A stretch of DNA of 64,000 nt from Phycisphaerae bacterium (GTDB lineage: Bacteria > Planctomycetota > Phycisphaerae > UBA1845 > CAIVHJ01), in contig JAJVHX010000017.1 of assembly GCA_022072405.1 (NCBI GenBank), positions 1 to 64,000 of the forward strand. Reading direction: 5' to 3'. Positions 53,664 through 62,865 of this stretch are shown in pieces. The notes beneath the pieces were generated by a model that was given only the letters and a program-made list of their open reading frames with translations, ran no database searches and was not told where the DNA came from. The translations under genes were made by a program, and so were the position numbers. Every line of letters begins with the position of its first letter. Position 1 is the first letter of the stretch.

Positions 53664-53677
53664 GAGAACCGGTTCTC
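53664..53677. promoter_or_regulatory. Perfect 14-base palindrome over the M16 ribosome site
   Basis: GAGAACCGGTTCTC is fully self-complementary and sits directly upstream of the ATG at 53663, covering part of its ribosome site AGGAGA. It could fold into a hairpin in the mRNA or bind a dimeric repressor. The function is inferred only from position. Confidence 0.4.
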
Positions 53678-53737
53678 CTGCAGAGAGTGTACCACATTAT
53701 GAATTGTACTCCGGATGGCGACAACGGATGCACTCCG

Positions 53738-54973
53738 TCAACTTGATTCCAGAGTTATGGGATCGGGACCGAGGGTTAAGACCTGGCGGGGTGTAGGTGG
53801 ATGGGCCTGCAGATAGGCCTGAACGTCGTTTACCGTGACCCGGCTGATCTGGTTGATTTTTTCCTCGCGGGGGATGATCCGGCCATAGTGGAACAGATCG
53901 TCGGCTAGTTCGGCACAACGAGCGGCGGTTATATCGCCACGAGTCTGCATGCGGGCCACCAAGCCGGTGATGGCTCGTTGCACTTCGTCCGCCTGCAGGT
54001 CTTCACGCACCCGTTCGATCTCTCGGATCAAGGTGGTATAGGTCTGCGGACAGCGCTGTGGGGTGCTGCTGGCGCCGAGATAAACCATACCCACGCCGCG
54101 CGGATGTTCGGTGTAAGCGGTGACCCAATAAACCAGCCCCTGCTTTTCGCGCACTTCGGTGAACAATCGGCAGCTCATACCTCCGGAGAGGACGGCGATC
54201 AGAACCCGTTGCGCGAAACGCTGGGGATGATCCAGCGAAGCCCCTGGATAGCAGATGGCAATATGTTCCTGTTCCAGTTCCTTGGATTGATGGTGATAGC
54301 CAGGCTGAAAATCAAAAGTCAACCGTTCACGGCCGGTGATTGCTCCCTGGGCGGGGAATAATTTTTCCAGACTAGCGGCGAGGCGATTCGCATCCAGCGG
54401 ACCGGCGAAACTGGCCTGCATCCGCCCGGGCACATAGTGCGTCCGCCAGAAATTTTCCACCTGGGCGGAAGTGACCCCGCGCAGCTCATCGGCTTCGCCG
54501 TAAAGATGTCGGCCCAGCACGGGGCCATAGACCCGGCGATGGAACAGCTTGGAAGTCAATTCCTGGGGATCGTCATCCAGGTGCGTAATTTCATCGAGGG
54601 TATTCTGAATCGCGACGTCAACGGCCTCAGTGGGGAAGGTGGGCATGAGCAGAAATTCAGCTACCAGGGCTAACGCCGCGTCAAAATATTCGGGCAACGC
54701 CGTGATCTGAAAGCCGGTGGCTTCGCGACCGGACCAACTGGCCCAGCGGGCGCCGAGCGCGTCGAAGGCATCGTGCAATTCATGGCCGGTGCGGCGGGTG
54801 GTGCCCTTGTCGATGGTCTGCTCGACGAGGTGATTTATGCCCAGTTGGGTAGCGGGTTCGTGAACGAATCCGGTGAGGAAGCGCAATTCACCGGTAATTG
54901 TTTTGCGATCCGGCAGATTCAAGGCCGCCCATTCTATTCCGTTGGATAAAACTTCGTGCCGACAGACATCCAT
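53738..54973 (-). CDS. M16-family peptidase homologue lacking the zinc motif
   Basis: The protein is 411 residues and shares the M16 fold (GINHLVEQTIDKGT, HLYGEADELRGVTSAQVENFW), but the zinc site reads HLVEQ: the second His (residue 52) is Gln. The mate gene at 52416 keeps HFLEH, so this is likely the non-catalytic partner. GAGG lies seven bases before the ATG. The phosphomannomutase gene ends 12 bases upstream, so the three genes are probably co-transcribed. A gap of 74 bases separates it from the active member. Confidence 0.9.
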   Translation of the reverse strand: MDVCRHEVLSNGIEWAALNLPDRKTITGELRFLTGFVHEPATQLGINHLVEQTIDKGTTRRTGHELHDAFDALGARWASWSGREATGFQITALPEYFDAALALVAEFLLMPTFPTEAVDVAIQNTLDEITHLDDDPQELTSKLFHRRVYGPVLGRHLYGEADELRGVTSAQVENFWRTHYVPGRMQASFAGPLDANRLAASLEKLFPAQGAITGRERLTFDFQPGYHHQSKELEQEHIAICYPGASLDHPQRFAQRVLIAVLSGGMSCRLFTEVREKQGLVYWVTAYTEHPRGVGMVYLGASSTPQRCPQTYTTLIREIERVREDLQADEVQRAITGLVARMQTRGDITAARCAELADDLFHYGRIIPREEKINQISRVTVNDVQAYLQAHPPTPRQVLTLGPDPITLESS

Positions 54974-54985
54974 GTGCGTGCCTCA

Positions 54986-56551
54986 TTAATGATCGACCTG
55001 GTGACCGAGTTCCCGGGCGACCAGTTGTATTTTCTGCTCCAGGAGCGTGGCGCTGACCGCTTCCATATTCAGGCGCAGTAGCGGCTCGGTGTTGGATTTG
55101 CGGACGTTGAACCACCAGTCGGGATATTGAATGGTAATGCCATCCAGGAAATCCACCTTGGCGTCATGAAATATTTCACCCAGCCGGCGGATGGTCTGGT
55201 CTTTTTCCTCATTGGCAAAATTGATTTCGCCGGAGGAGAAAAATTTGCGGTAAGGGGCGATCAACTGGCTGAAGGTGGTTTCGCTCCGGGCCAGCACGTT
55301 GATGCTATGGACCATGGCGAGAATACCGGAATCGCAATACCAGTTGTCCTGGAAATAGAAGTGTCCGGAAAGCTCTCCGCCGAAAACGGCACGCGTTTCC
55401 GCAAGAGTCTTTTTCATGAAGGCATGCCCGACGCGCGAGCGGTGTGGAGTACCCTCGAGTCGGCGAACTGTTTCAGCCACAATACGCGAAGAACGCAGAT
55501 CATAGACCACGGCGGCGCGCGGCTGCTTGCGCAGGAAATACTCGCTCAGCAGGGCGGTCAGCAGATCACAGGGAATGATCTGTCCTTTTTCATCAACCAG
55601 CATACAGCGATCCGCGTCACCGTCGAAGCAGATGCCCAGATCGGCTTTCGTAGCGACGACCCGATCACGCAACTGGGCCAGGTTGGCAGCCACCAGCGGA
55701 TTGGGATCATGTACGAATTCGCCGTTATGCTCAAAGTTGATCGGATCGATCTGCAGTTCGCGAACGCCATCGAAAATAAGTGGTATCCAGTGACCAGCCA
55801 TACCATTGGAGGCATCAATCACCAGGCGCAGCGGCCGCACCCGATCGAGGTATTTTAATACGAAGGCGCGATATTCATTGGCCAAGTCCAGTTCCTGCAG
55901 CGAACCAATGTGCGTGGCTTCATGCGGCTGCGTATTGCGGGTGATTTCGCGAATCTCGTTCAGTCCGGTATCCTCGCCGATCGGTTTGCCCCCGCTACCG
56001 CAGATCTTGAAGCCGATATATTGGGCCGGGTTGTGGCTGGCGGTGGTCTGAATGCCTCCGCAGCACTTCAGATGGTTGACTGCGAAATAAATCTGCGAGG
56101 TGTCGATCATACCAATGTTGATCACCCCCGCTCCGGCGTGACGTAACCCCTGAATGAGCGCCGAAGACATACTGGGGCTGCTTTTGCGCATATCCCGGCC
56201 GACCACCACGCGGTTGATATCCGGTTCACTGCGATCCACGCCCCGCAGTGTCGCCCGCAGGTAAGTACCCGCGGCGAAACCGATCCGCCAAGCCAGTTCC
56301 TCATTCAACGGGTCGGGATAAATCCCCCGAACGTCATAGGCTTTGAATACCTTATCGACCATGGTGGAATTGACCTCCTTGACCACCAGCCCCGGCGCCA
56401 GAATGCGTAACCGGTCGGAATGGGCCTTTTCATCATCATTGAACTGGCAGCCGCGACACTTCGGATAACCCACCCGCCGCCGCCCGAAACAGACTGAATC
56501 GGAGATGCGGATATGCTCATCACCGGGACAGTAGCGAACATATTCGCTCAT
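54986..56551 (-). CDS. Phosphomannomutase/phosphoglucomutase with Cys-rich N-terminal extension
   Basis: The enzyme interconverts hexose 1- and 6-phosphates for nucleotide-sugar synthesis. The core is clear: KAYDVRGIYPDP, the phosphoserine loop TASHNP (Ser172 in this numbering), metal loop DGDADR, sugar loop GGELSGHFYF and phosphate loop RKSNTEPLLRL near the end. Upstream is a 60-residue extension with Cys at about 8, 19, 30 and 33 (CPGDEH..VCFGRRRVGYPKCRGCQ), resembling a zinc ribbon. ATG 56551 follows AAGGATGA by about ten bases. An internal ATG at 56362 has a perfect AAGGAGGT ten bases upstream, so a short form may also be made. It is head-to-head with the TolC gene and 12 bases before the M16 gene. 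Confidence 0.92.
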   Translation of the reverse strand: MSEYVRYCPGDEHIRISDSVCFGRRRVGYPKCRGCQFNDDEKAHSDRLRILAPGLVVKEVNSTMVDKVFKAYDVRGIYPDPLNEELAWRIGFAAGTYLRATLRGVDRSEPDINRVVVGRDMRKSSPSMSSALIQGLRHAGAGVINIGMIDTSQIYFAVNHLKCCGGIQTTASHNPAQYIGFKICGSGGKPIGEDTGLNEIREITRNTQPHEATHIGSLQELDLANEYRAFVLKYLDRVRPLRLVIDASNGMAGHWIPLIFDGVRELQIDPINFEHNGEFVHDPNPLVAANLAQLRDRVVATKADLGICFDGDADRCMLVDEKGQIIPCDLLTALLSEYFLRKQPRAAVVYDLRSSRIVAETVRRLEGTPHRSRVGHAFMKKTLAETRAVFGGELSGHFYFQDNWYCDSGILAMVHSINVLARSETTFSQLIAPYRKFFSSGEINFANEEKDQTIRRLGEIFHDAKVDFLDGITIQYPDWWFNVRKSNTEPLLRLNMEAVSATLLEQKIQLVARELGHQVDH

Positions 56552-56634
56552 AATCGGATCATCCTTCAGCGGTTGCCGGATTCCTGCAGAGCATCGTAGC
56601 AAAATTTTCCATGGTTCACTACCGGGATTACTGC

Positions 56635-56664
56635 TTGGCGTCGATCCGGGGATTGCCGTATAAT
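56635..56664 (+). promoter_or_regulatory. Sigma70-type promoter of the TolC-like gene
   Basis: TTGGCG (56635-56640) and TATAAT (56659-56664, perfect) are 18 bases apart. The start near 56671 leaves roughly 88 bases before the ATG at 56759. Confidence 0.6.
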
Positions 56665-56758
56665 ACCGACCCTGCTGAACGCGTGATCCGGTACTGAATG
56701 GCGCGGTACGGTAAGCGCGACCGGACATCCAATCGACCACACACACAGGGGATGTTCC

Positions 56759-58567
56759 ATGTTGATGCAATGGATGGGATTAGCGGTAGTGATATTGTTG
56801 TCCGGTTTGGCCCAGGAGGGGAATTCGCCGGTCGAGTCAGAGAGCATCGTGACCACCACGCCGGTAACATTAGCGTTGAATCCGCAGATGCTGGATGTGC
56901 AGATTCCGGACCCGTTGCTGGAAAGTCAGGAACTGCTGACGCGGATCGGCCGATATCTCAGCGCGGAAGAACTGGCCGCCTGGCAGCAGGCCGCTAAACC
57001 CAATACCTTTCTGAAGGACTTGATGGATCGCCGGACCGAATTAGCTTCGCAGCTCAAAGCGGACAACTACTCGCAGACCGATCTGTCGTATTGGAAAAAC
57101 ACTCTCGATTACCTCAGCACCATTGACCGTCCGAATAAAGTACAATTGAGTCTGAGCGAAGCGGTCAAGCGGGCGCTGGACCACAGCTATACGATCCGGG
57201 TGCAGAGTTACGGACCGGCCATTGCGGCGACGCGCATTGTGGAAGCGGAATCAGCGTTTGATCTGATTTTTTCCAGCCAGGCGAGCTGGAACGAGAACAA
57301 TACGCCGGTCAGCTCGCAGTTGCAGGGTAGTAACTCCACATCGCGCGTGTTCAACACCGCCATCGGCAAACGCCTGCCGACCGGTATGACCGTGCAGACC
57401 GGCTATAACGTGGTACGTTCGACCACGGACAATCAATTTGTCAATCTCAACCCGGCGGTGACCAATCAATGGAGTACGACCTTCCGCCAGCCTTTGCTGC
57501 GTGGCTTTGGTCTGGACTATAACCGGGCGGCGATCAATGTTGCCCAGTTGAATCGGCGAATCAGCGAGTATGATTTTCGACGGACGGTACAGGATGAAAC
57601 CTATCGCGTTGAACAAGCCTACTGGCAGCTGGTACAGGCCCGCCGGACGCTGACGATTAACGCCCGACTGATTGCTGAATTTCAGAAAGTTTACGATCAG
57701 TTGCAGGCCCGGGTGATCATCGATGTGTCGCAGGTGACTCTGGCACAGTCACTGGCTCGGCTGGATACCCAGAAAGCCTCCTTTGAACGTATCAGCAAGG
57801 CGGTGCGGGACAGTGAAGATCAACTCAAGACACTGCTGAATGATCCTGACCTGAACCTGGCGGATGAGTTGGAACTGATTCCAGTTGATTTTCTGATTCC
57901 TTCACAGGTGGAAGTGGATCGGATGAATGCCTTGCAGAGTGCTCTGGATAATCGCACCGAGTTGAAGCAGGCTGAACTGCGCATCGAAACGGCGCGGATC
58001 AATGTCGGGGTCGCTAAGAATGAGACCCTGCCGCAGCTGGACGCCTCGCTGACATATAATTTTGATTCATTGGGTACCAGCCAACACGATGCCCTGGGTA
58101 ATCTGACGGATTTCGATTTTCACAGCTATACGATCGGGCTGACTTTTGAGTATCCCCTGGGCAACCGTGGCCCGCGGGCTGCACAACGTCGGGCGCGGCT
58201 GGAACATGCCCAGGCGCTCGCCGCACTAAAACAGGCCATAGAGCGGATCATCTATGACGTGAATATCGCCATTCGTGAAATCGGTACCAGTTTTGCCCAG
58301 ATTGCGGCCAATTCGCGCTCGGTCATCTCGCAGGAAAATGAAGTGAAAGCCATTGTCGATCGCGCCGAACGACGGGATCCCTCGCAGCTTAATATTGAAC
58401 TGAATGCGCTCAGCTCACTGGCCAATAACCGGCAGAATCTTCTGCAATCCCTGATTGATTATCATCTGGCGATTAGCGGGCTGGAATACGCCAAAGGCAC
58501 GCTGCTGGAGTACAACAATATCTCCATCACCGATGCCGCGCTGATCGAACCCAAGCTGGAAAATTAA
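56759..58567 (+). CDS. TolC-family outer-membrane protein
   Basis: The 602-residue protein has a signal peptide (residues 1-18) and about 110 non-conserved residues ahead of the TolC core. The core shows the two homologous halves: LSEAVKRALDHSYTIRVQSYGPAIA at about 122-146 and an RAELKQAELRI-like repeat at about 400-420 (DNRTELKQAELRIETA). Regular helices with AQAQL-type pattern and strands at 160-215 and 425-470 (YTIGLTFEYPLGNR) are typical. It would form a trimeric outer-membrane channel, for efflux or type I secretion. No adaptor gene is next to it. The start has AGGGGAT six bases upstream. Confidence 0.9.
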   Translation: MLMQWMGLAVVILLSGLAQEGNSPVESESIVTTTPVTLALNPQMLDVQIPDPLLESQELLTRIGRYLSAEELAAWQQAAKPNTFLKDLMDRRTELASQLKADNYSQTDLSYWKNTLDYLSTIDRPNKVQLSLSEAVKRALDHSYTIRVQSYGPAIAATRIVEAESAFDLIFSSQASWNENNTPVSSQLQGSNSTSRVFNTAIGKRLPTGMTVQTGYNVVRSTTDNQFVNLNPAVTNQWSTTFRQPLLRGFGLDYNRAAINVAQLNRRISEYDFRRTVQDETYRVEQAYWQLVQARRTLTINARLIAEFQKVYDQLQARVIIDVSQVTLAQSLARLDTQKASFERISKAVRDSEDQLKTLLNDPDLNLADELELIPVDFLIPSQVEVDRMNALQSALDNRTELKQAELRIETARINVGVAKNETLPQLDASLTYNFDSLGTSQHDALGNLTDFDFHSYTIGLTFEYPLGNRGPRAAQRRARLEHAQALAALKQAIERIIYDVNIAIREIGTSFAQIAANSRSVISQENEVKAIVDRAERRDPSQLNIELNALSSLANNRQNLLQSLIDYHLAISGLEYAKGTLLEYNNISITDAALIEPKLEN

Positions 58568-60840
58568 TCGAGCGGTGGAGTGGTCGCTGCTCGCAGGCGT
58601 TCGATCCGGCTGGTCAGGTCTGCAAGCTGGGCCGTTGAGTAACGACGAACTTCATCCGCGCCGGGTCGTCGGGCATTCCAATCGAGGGCGGCCTGATAGT
58701 TACGGATGGCCTGCGTTCGAGCCGCGATGTCTCCCGTCAGTAGACTGATTCTTTCCCAGTACTCGCCCATTCGCAGGTATTCGTTGGGCTGGGTGGGGTA
58801 GCGGGCAATCACTTCTTCCTGAAATTTCACCGCCTGTTGCAGATTAATCAGCGGCGTGCGACTGCTCTGGCTTTCCAGTTCCGCCAGTTGGGCCGCCTGC
58901 CGATAAATCGCCAGATACTCCCGATCTCGGTGCTGATAAAGACTGAACCACAGTTGGGCGTAGGTTTCGTTGCTCGAATGGGGCCAGGAGCGTGGCTGCA
59001 AGGGGAATAGACGGGTTATTTCTAAAGCTGCAGTACTGTCCAGCGGATCAGCAGCCAAGGCGTGTTCATAAGCCGCCAGACTGCGGGCCGGATTCGTATT
59101 CGAAATCTGCCGCGCCGTCCGCAGCTCTTGCCAGCAGTTTCGAACCGGTCGCAAAAACAACCATCCCATGCAGATCACCATCAGCAAGGTTAAGGCCGCA
59201 GGCCCACGGAACCGTTGTGGATGAACCATCGTGACAGTTGAAGGTGATATTTGCCGGCCGGCGACTGCTACTGAAAAAAGCGCGAAAAATGTCATTGCTG
59301 AGGCGGGCACAAAAAGTGCAAAATTGATCAGTTCGTGTACCAGAAAGGCCATCAGCGCGATGCCGATACCCGTGCCCAGGCGCTGCAGATCATCCGGTAG
59401 TACGAACAGCAACAAACCGGCGACAGTGGTCCAGGCCATAAGCGGAAAAATGTTACTGGCGGCGATGTACAGAGGATCAGGATTGCCAACAATAAAAATG
59501 CGTAACATCCAGATGCAACCCATCAGCAGCAAGAGATAAATGAAATGAATATGATGAGGTATTGGTGGAGCATTCGGCCACTGCGGCTTATTCGCCGTGA
59601 CCCGAGGCGCAGGACTGCCCAGACATAAGCGATACGAGCCGCCGATCAGCATCAGCAATATGCCCACGAGTCCGGGCAAACCCCATTGGGCTGCGGCGTG
59701 GGCGAGGAAATTGTGCGGGTCGGAAATTTCTTCCGGGTTTTTGATCTCCTTATAGCGGGTGTAGTAGCGGCTGTATTGGCCGCTGCCGACTCCCAGCCAG
59801 GGATGATCCTGCACCATGCGGGAGGTGGCTTGCAGGTACCACCAGCGATAGGTGAGTGATCCTTCGGGGAAACCGTCATGCCGGGCTCCATAAAATGCCA
59901 CCCCGGCAAGCGATAATACGACCAGCAACCATCCGCAGAAGTAAAGCCGGCGAAGGGGAAATGGCTGGATCTGTCGTATGGCCCATAACAATCCCCACAG
60001 ACAAAATCCAATTACCGTTGCCGCCAATGCCCCACGACTCCCTGTCAGCCAGAGGGCCCAGAGCAGTAACCCGCATAGAAAAATATTTATCAGCCGGGCG
60101 GGTATATTTTTCCAGCAGGCGATGAGAAGGGCTGTACCGCTGAGTAATGTGAGAACCAGATAATTTCCGGCGATGTTGCTGAGAATAAAAAATCCCTTGG
60201 CGGCGGGGTCGTAGATGCGCTTCTGGAGCAGTGTGACCCGGTAATCATCTGGTTCATATCCCTGCTCCTGCCAGATGCGTTCGCGTTCCTTTTCGTAGAA
60301 GGTGATGGTGTTGGGGTTGGTTACATAGTAATCATCAAATGCCTGAATGGCGTTCGCGGCGGCGCTCGCCAGTATTACGGCCACGGCCAGACGAATTTGC
60401 CGGGGTGTAGTGAGTAACTGCCGCAGACTCCAGGCCAGCACCGGTAGTGTCAGCCAATCCAGCGTGATGTTAATGGCCAAACGCTGATTGCTGGCGATGG
60501 TACAGGAGGCGATCGCAGCCAATGACAGCAGTACTGCTCCAGGACCAATCCCCAAGGCTGGTACAGAGGGAAGGTAACCCGCACGCCGAAGCGCCCAGAC
60601 CCATCCACCAATTAACATCAGTGCCAGGTCGATGATAATCGTCGTCGTGGGACTGGCGGGCGGGATTTCCTTAAAAACCATCGCCAACGGATCGAGCATG
60701 GTATTGCAGGTTTCCTGGATCAGCGGCCGCAGCCCGATAATGATCAGCAGACCGAACAATAGTATATCCGGCAGCCGGCTGATCCAGAGTGAATAGGCAG
60801 GTGTGGCGGGGGGATTGCCGGGCACGTCGTCCATCCTCAT
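58564..60840 (-). CDS. O-antigen ligase family protein with TPR-like tail
   Basis: This is a polytopic membrane protein of 758 residues. Its N-terminal 550 residues contain about 12 helices and the Wzy/WaaL-type periplasmic loop with RWWYLQATSRMVQDHPWLGVGSGQY (about 335-360) and DPHNFLAHAAAQWGLPGLVG (about 375-395). The C-terminal 200 residues are helical repeats (LAAYEHALAADPLDSTAALEI, TQAIRNYQAALDWNARRPG), probably periplasmic TPRs. It would polymerise or ligate a glycan. The ATG overlaps the WecA-like stop (ATGA). Its stop overlaps that of the convergent TolC gene. Confidence 0.9.
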   Translation of the reverse strand: MRMDDVPGNPPATPAYSLWISRLPDILLFGLLIIIGLRPLIQETCNTMLDPLAMVFKEIPPASPTTTIIIDLALMLIGGWVWALRRAGYLPSVPALGIGPGAVLLSLAAIASCTIASNQRLAINITLDWLTLPVLAWSLRQLLTTPRQIRLAVAVILASAAANAIQAFDDYYVTNPNTITFYEKERERIWQEQGYEPDDYRVTLLQKRIYDPAAKGFFILSNIAGNYLVLTLLSGTALLIACWKNIPARLINIFLCGLLLWALWLTGSRGALAATVIGFCLWGLLWAIRQIQPFPLRRLYFCGWLLVVLSLAGVAFYGARHDGFPEGSLTYRWWYLQATSRMVQDHPWLGVGSGQYSRYYTRYKEIKNPEEISDPHNFLAHAAAQWGLPGLVGILLMLIGGSYRLCLGSPAPRVTANKPQWPNAPPIPHHIHFIYLLLLMGCIWMLRIFIVGNPDPLYIAASNIFPLMAWTTVAGLLLFVLPDDLQRLGTGIGIALMAFLVHELINFALFVPASAMTFFALFSVAVAGRQISPSTVTMVHPQRFRGPAALTLLMVICMGWLFLRPVRNCWQELRTARQISNTNPARSLAAYEHALAADPLDSTAALEITRLFPLQPRSWPHSSNETYAQLWFSLYQHRDREYLAIYRQAAQLAELESQSSRTPLINLQQAVKFQEEVIARYPTQPNEYLRMGEYWERISLLTGDIAARTQAIRNYQAALDWNARRPGADEVRRYSTAQLADLTSRIERLRAATTPPLD

Positions 60841-61940
60841 TGATTTCGGCCAACCTGTTCCAGAAGGGCGATGATCAGCACGATACACAGACACTGCGCC
60901 AGCACCAGCAGAGCTACGGTTGTCGTGGCTTTGGGCAGCAGGGCGGCACTGATCCCGGTGGCGACGGTGGCCATGTAGATGGTCAACACCGCATTTCGCG
61001 GGGTCAATCCGCGCTGCACCAGCCGATGTGAGAAATGACGCCGATCACCCCGCAGTGGATTAATCCCCTTGCGCAATCGTATCCAGACTACTGAAGTGGT
61101 GTCATAGAGCGGCACCGCCAGGACAATAATCGGGATCAGCACATTGACCCACGATGCACCGGTGTCAGATTTCCAGAAGGTGGTCATGATGGTGAGCACC
61201 GCCAGCATATAACCCAACACCAGACTGCCGGAATCGCCCATGAATATTTTGGCTGGGGGAAAGTTATGCCAGAGAAATCCCAACGCCGCCCCGACCACCA
61301 GCAATGATAAAGCGGGTACGAACAACTGATCGGAGCGAACGGCGGTGAAAGCGAAAATGGTTCCACAGATCGCCGCCACCCCGGCGCATAATCCATCCAT
61401 ATTATCCAGAAAGTTGAAGGAATTGGTGATTCCGACGATCCACAGGATAGAAAAGACCATAGAAGGAATGGTCCCAAATGCTGACAACATCCGGATATCG
61501 AGACCGATGACCAGAGCAATAGCAATGATAAGCTGGACAAATAATTTGATATAAGGCCCCAGGGCTTTACGATCATCCACCAGTCCCATGATGTGTAACA
61601 GCAAAGCTCCAGCGATGATGCCGAGGGCTTCGTCTGATTTATCCCACAGCCCTTGCACATGCCGGGAAAATGATTCGGGAATCCACTCCGGCCATTGGGG
61701 TGCATGCGTCAGTATGTTCACCAGGAGAATGATCGCCAATTGCGGCAGCAGAATGGCCCAGGTAATGGCGATTCCGCCGCCCAGCGCGATAGGAGTGGTG
61801 TGGCTTTTATGGCCGCCCGGCAAATCAATAAACCCACGACGTAGCGCCGATCGGCGAACCAGTGCGGTCCCCATCACCGCAAGCACAAATCCGGTCAGCA
61901 GACTGATACCGGTCGCCCAGAACAGCAGATCATGTGTCAT
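60837..61940 (-). CDS. Undecaprenyl-phosphate sugar-1-phosphate transferase (WecA/MraY family)
   Basis: The 367-residue enzyme transfers a sugar-1-phosphate from a UDP-sugar to undecaprenyl phosphate at the inner membrane, starting a glycan chain. Motifs: GLVDDRKAL (about 115-123), NSFNFLDNMDGLCAG (about 170-184), IFMGDSGSLVLGY (about 232-244), and GDRRHFSHRLVQRG (about 295-308), which contains the His-rich loop. About 11 helices are present. WecA-type activity (GlcNAc-1-P) is suggested but the sugar is not certain. ATG 61940 has GGGAG six bases upstream. It overlaps DUF4416 by 11 bases. Confidence 0.92.
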   Translation of the reverse strand: MTHDLLFWATGISLLTGFVLAVMGTALVRRSALRRGFIDLPGGHKSHTTPIALGGGIAITWAILLPQLAIILLVNILTHAPQWPEWIPESFSRHVQGLWDKSDEALGIIAGALLLHIMGLVDDRKALGPYIKLFVQLIIAIALVIGLDIRMLSAFGTIPSMVFSILWIVGITNSFNFLDNMDGLCAGVAAICGTIFAFTAVRSDQLFVPALSLLVVGAALGFLWHNFPPAKIFMGDSGSLVLGYMLAVLTIMTTFWKSDTGASWVNVLIPIIVLAVPLYDTTSVVWIRLRKGINPLRGDRRHFSHRLVQRGLTPRNAVLTIYMATVATGISAALLPKATTTVALLVLAQCLCIVLIIALLEQVGRNQ

Positions 61941-62496
61941 GACTGCTCCCTGAAGGTTCGACGCTCATCTGGTTTTTCAGTAGCTGGCGCATTTGTTCAA
62001 AAAATCCGTGATAGGTATCGGCGGCATAATCGGGATAAGTCCAAGGCCAGCTCCGCCAGCCATGATCCTGGTAATGCAGCGTCACTTCCGCGAAAATGCC
62101 GCGCTGCAGATATATACGATGGGCGTGGTCTTTGGTTGTCGCCAAAACCACTTTACTGAGTGTCAGATAGCCGGGATCGAGATTCACCGGACGCAGTTCG
62201 GGTAAGCCATTGACCTCCTCTGCCAAACGGGTTTCGATATCATTGGTGAACCGCTTGATTTCTGCGATATTTTCCGGTCGAATCAGCCGTTCAAAACTGA
62301 CGAAACAACGTTGTACCTGTTCGCCCAGTTCGTCCCGATAATAATTCGTATGCGCAAATGGCCAGAGTGGGCTTCGGTGATCAATCGGTCCGAAATCCCG
62401 GACCAGAAAATTTTCTGCACGGTGCCACAAATCCGGATCGCCGGTCAGCACGCCGACGAAAAGTTTGGAGGCTTTGGGTGGCTTGATCATTCCCAT
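61930..62496 (-). CDS. DUF4416-family protein
   Basis: The 188-residue soluble protein matches the DUF4416 pattern I recall: KLFVGVLTGDPDLW, FSFERLI-like helix, PVNLDPGYLTLSKVVLATTKDHAHRIYL and IFAEVTLHYQDHGWRSWPWTYPDYA. Function of the family is not established. It ends inside the start of the WecA-like gene (11-base overlap), so it is translationally linked to polysaccharide synthesis genes. The ATG at 62496 has no ribosome site; an ATG at 62490 is an alternative. Confidence 0.85.
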   Translation of the reverse strand: MGMIKPPKASKLFVGVLTGDPDLWHRAENFLVRDFGPIDHRSPLWPFAHTNYYRDELGEQVQRCFVSFERLIRPENIAEIKRFTNDIETRLAEEVNGLPELRPVNLDPGYLTLSKVVLATTKDHAHRIYLQRGIFAEVTLHYQDHGWRSWPWTYPDYAADTYHGFFEQMRQLLKNQMSVEPSGSSHDT

Positions 62497-62865
62497 GATC
62501 GTGGCAGTCTAAGGGCTTTGGCGGGCGGGTCAATTTTTCATCTACTGACGGGATAACCAATATTAGAGTGTGCTAATCTTGCCCAATACCAGTACAGTAA
62601 CACGGGCGTGTCCTATAAGTCGTTGTCTTTCTAGTAGATGTATTGTACGACTAAGATGAGAAGGAAATAGATTTTGCTCGAAAGTCCGCCTAAACTATGG
62701 TGGAGAGAGCATCATCCAGATCCTCTGCCTCATTTACCAGGACGAATGAACGGTCATGGCTGATCAGTGGTATGTCCGCTGAAGTCATCACGTGATCCCG
62801 CCAGAACCGAGTGTCTCAGGTGCCGACCTGGCAACCGTCGGAGGCTTCACGGAGGAGAGAAGCAG
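62497..62865. other. Intergenic region between DUF4416 and the FHA gene
   Basis: 369 bases without a convincing gene. It contains a small inverted repeat ATTAG/CTAAT near 62563-62578 and a weak -35/-10 pair TTGCTC and TATGGT, 16 bases apart near 62674-62701, that could serve the FHA gene. A GC-rich fold CCGAC/GTCGG lies near 62824-62841. It must hold the promoters of both divergent genes, but none is strong enough to assign. Confidence 0.5.
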
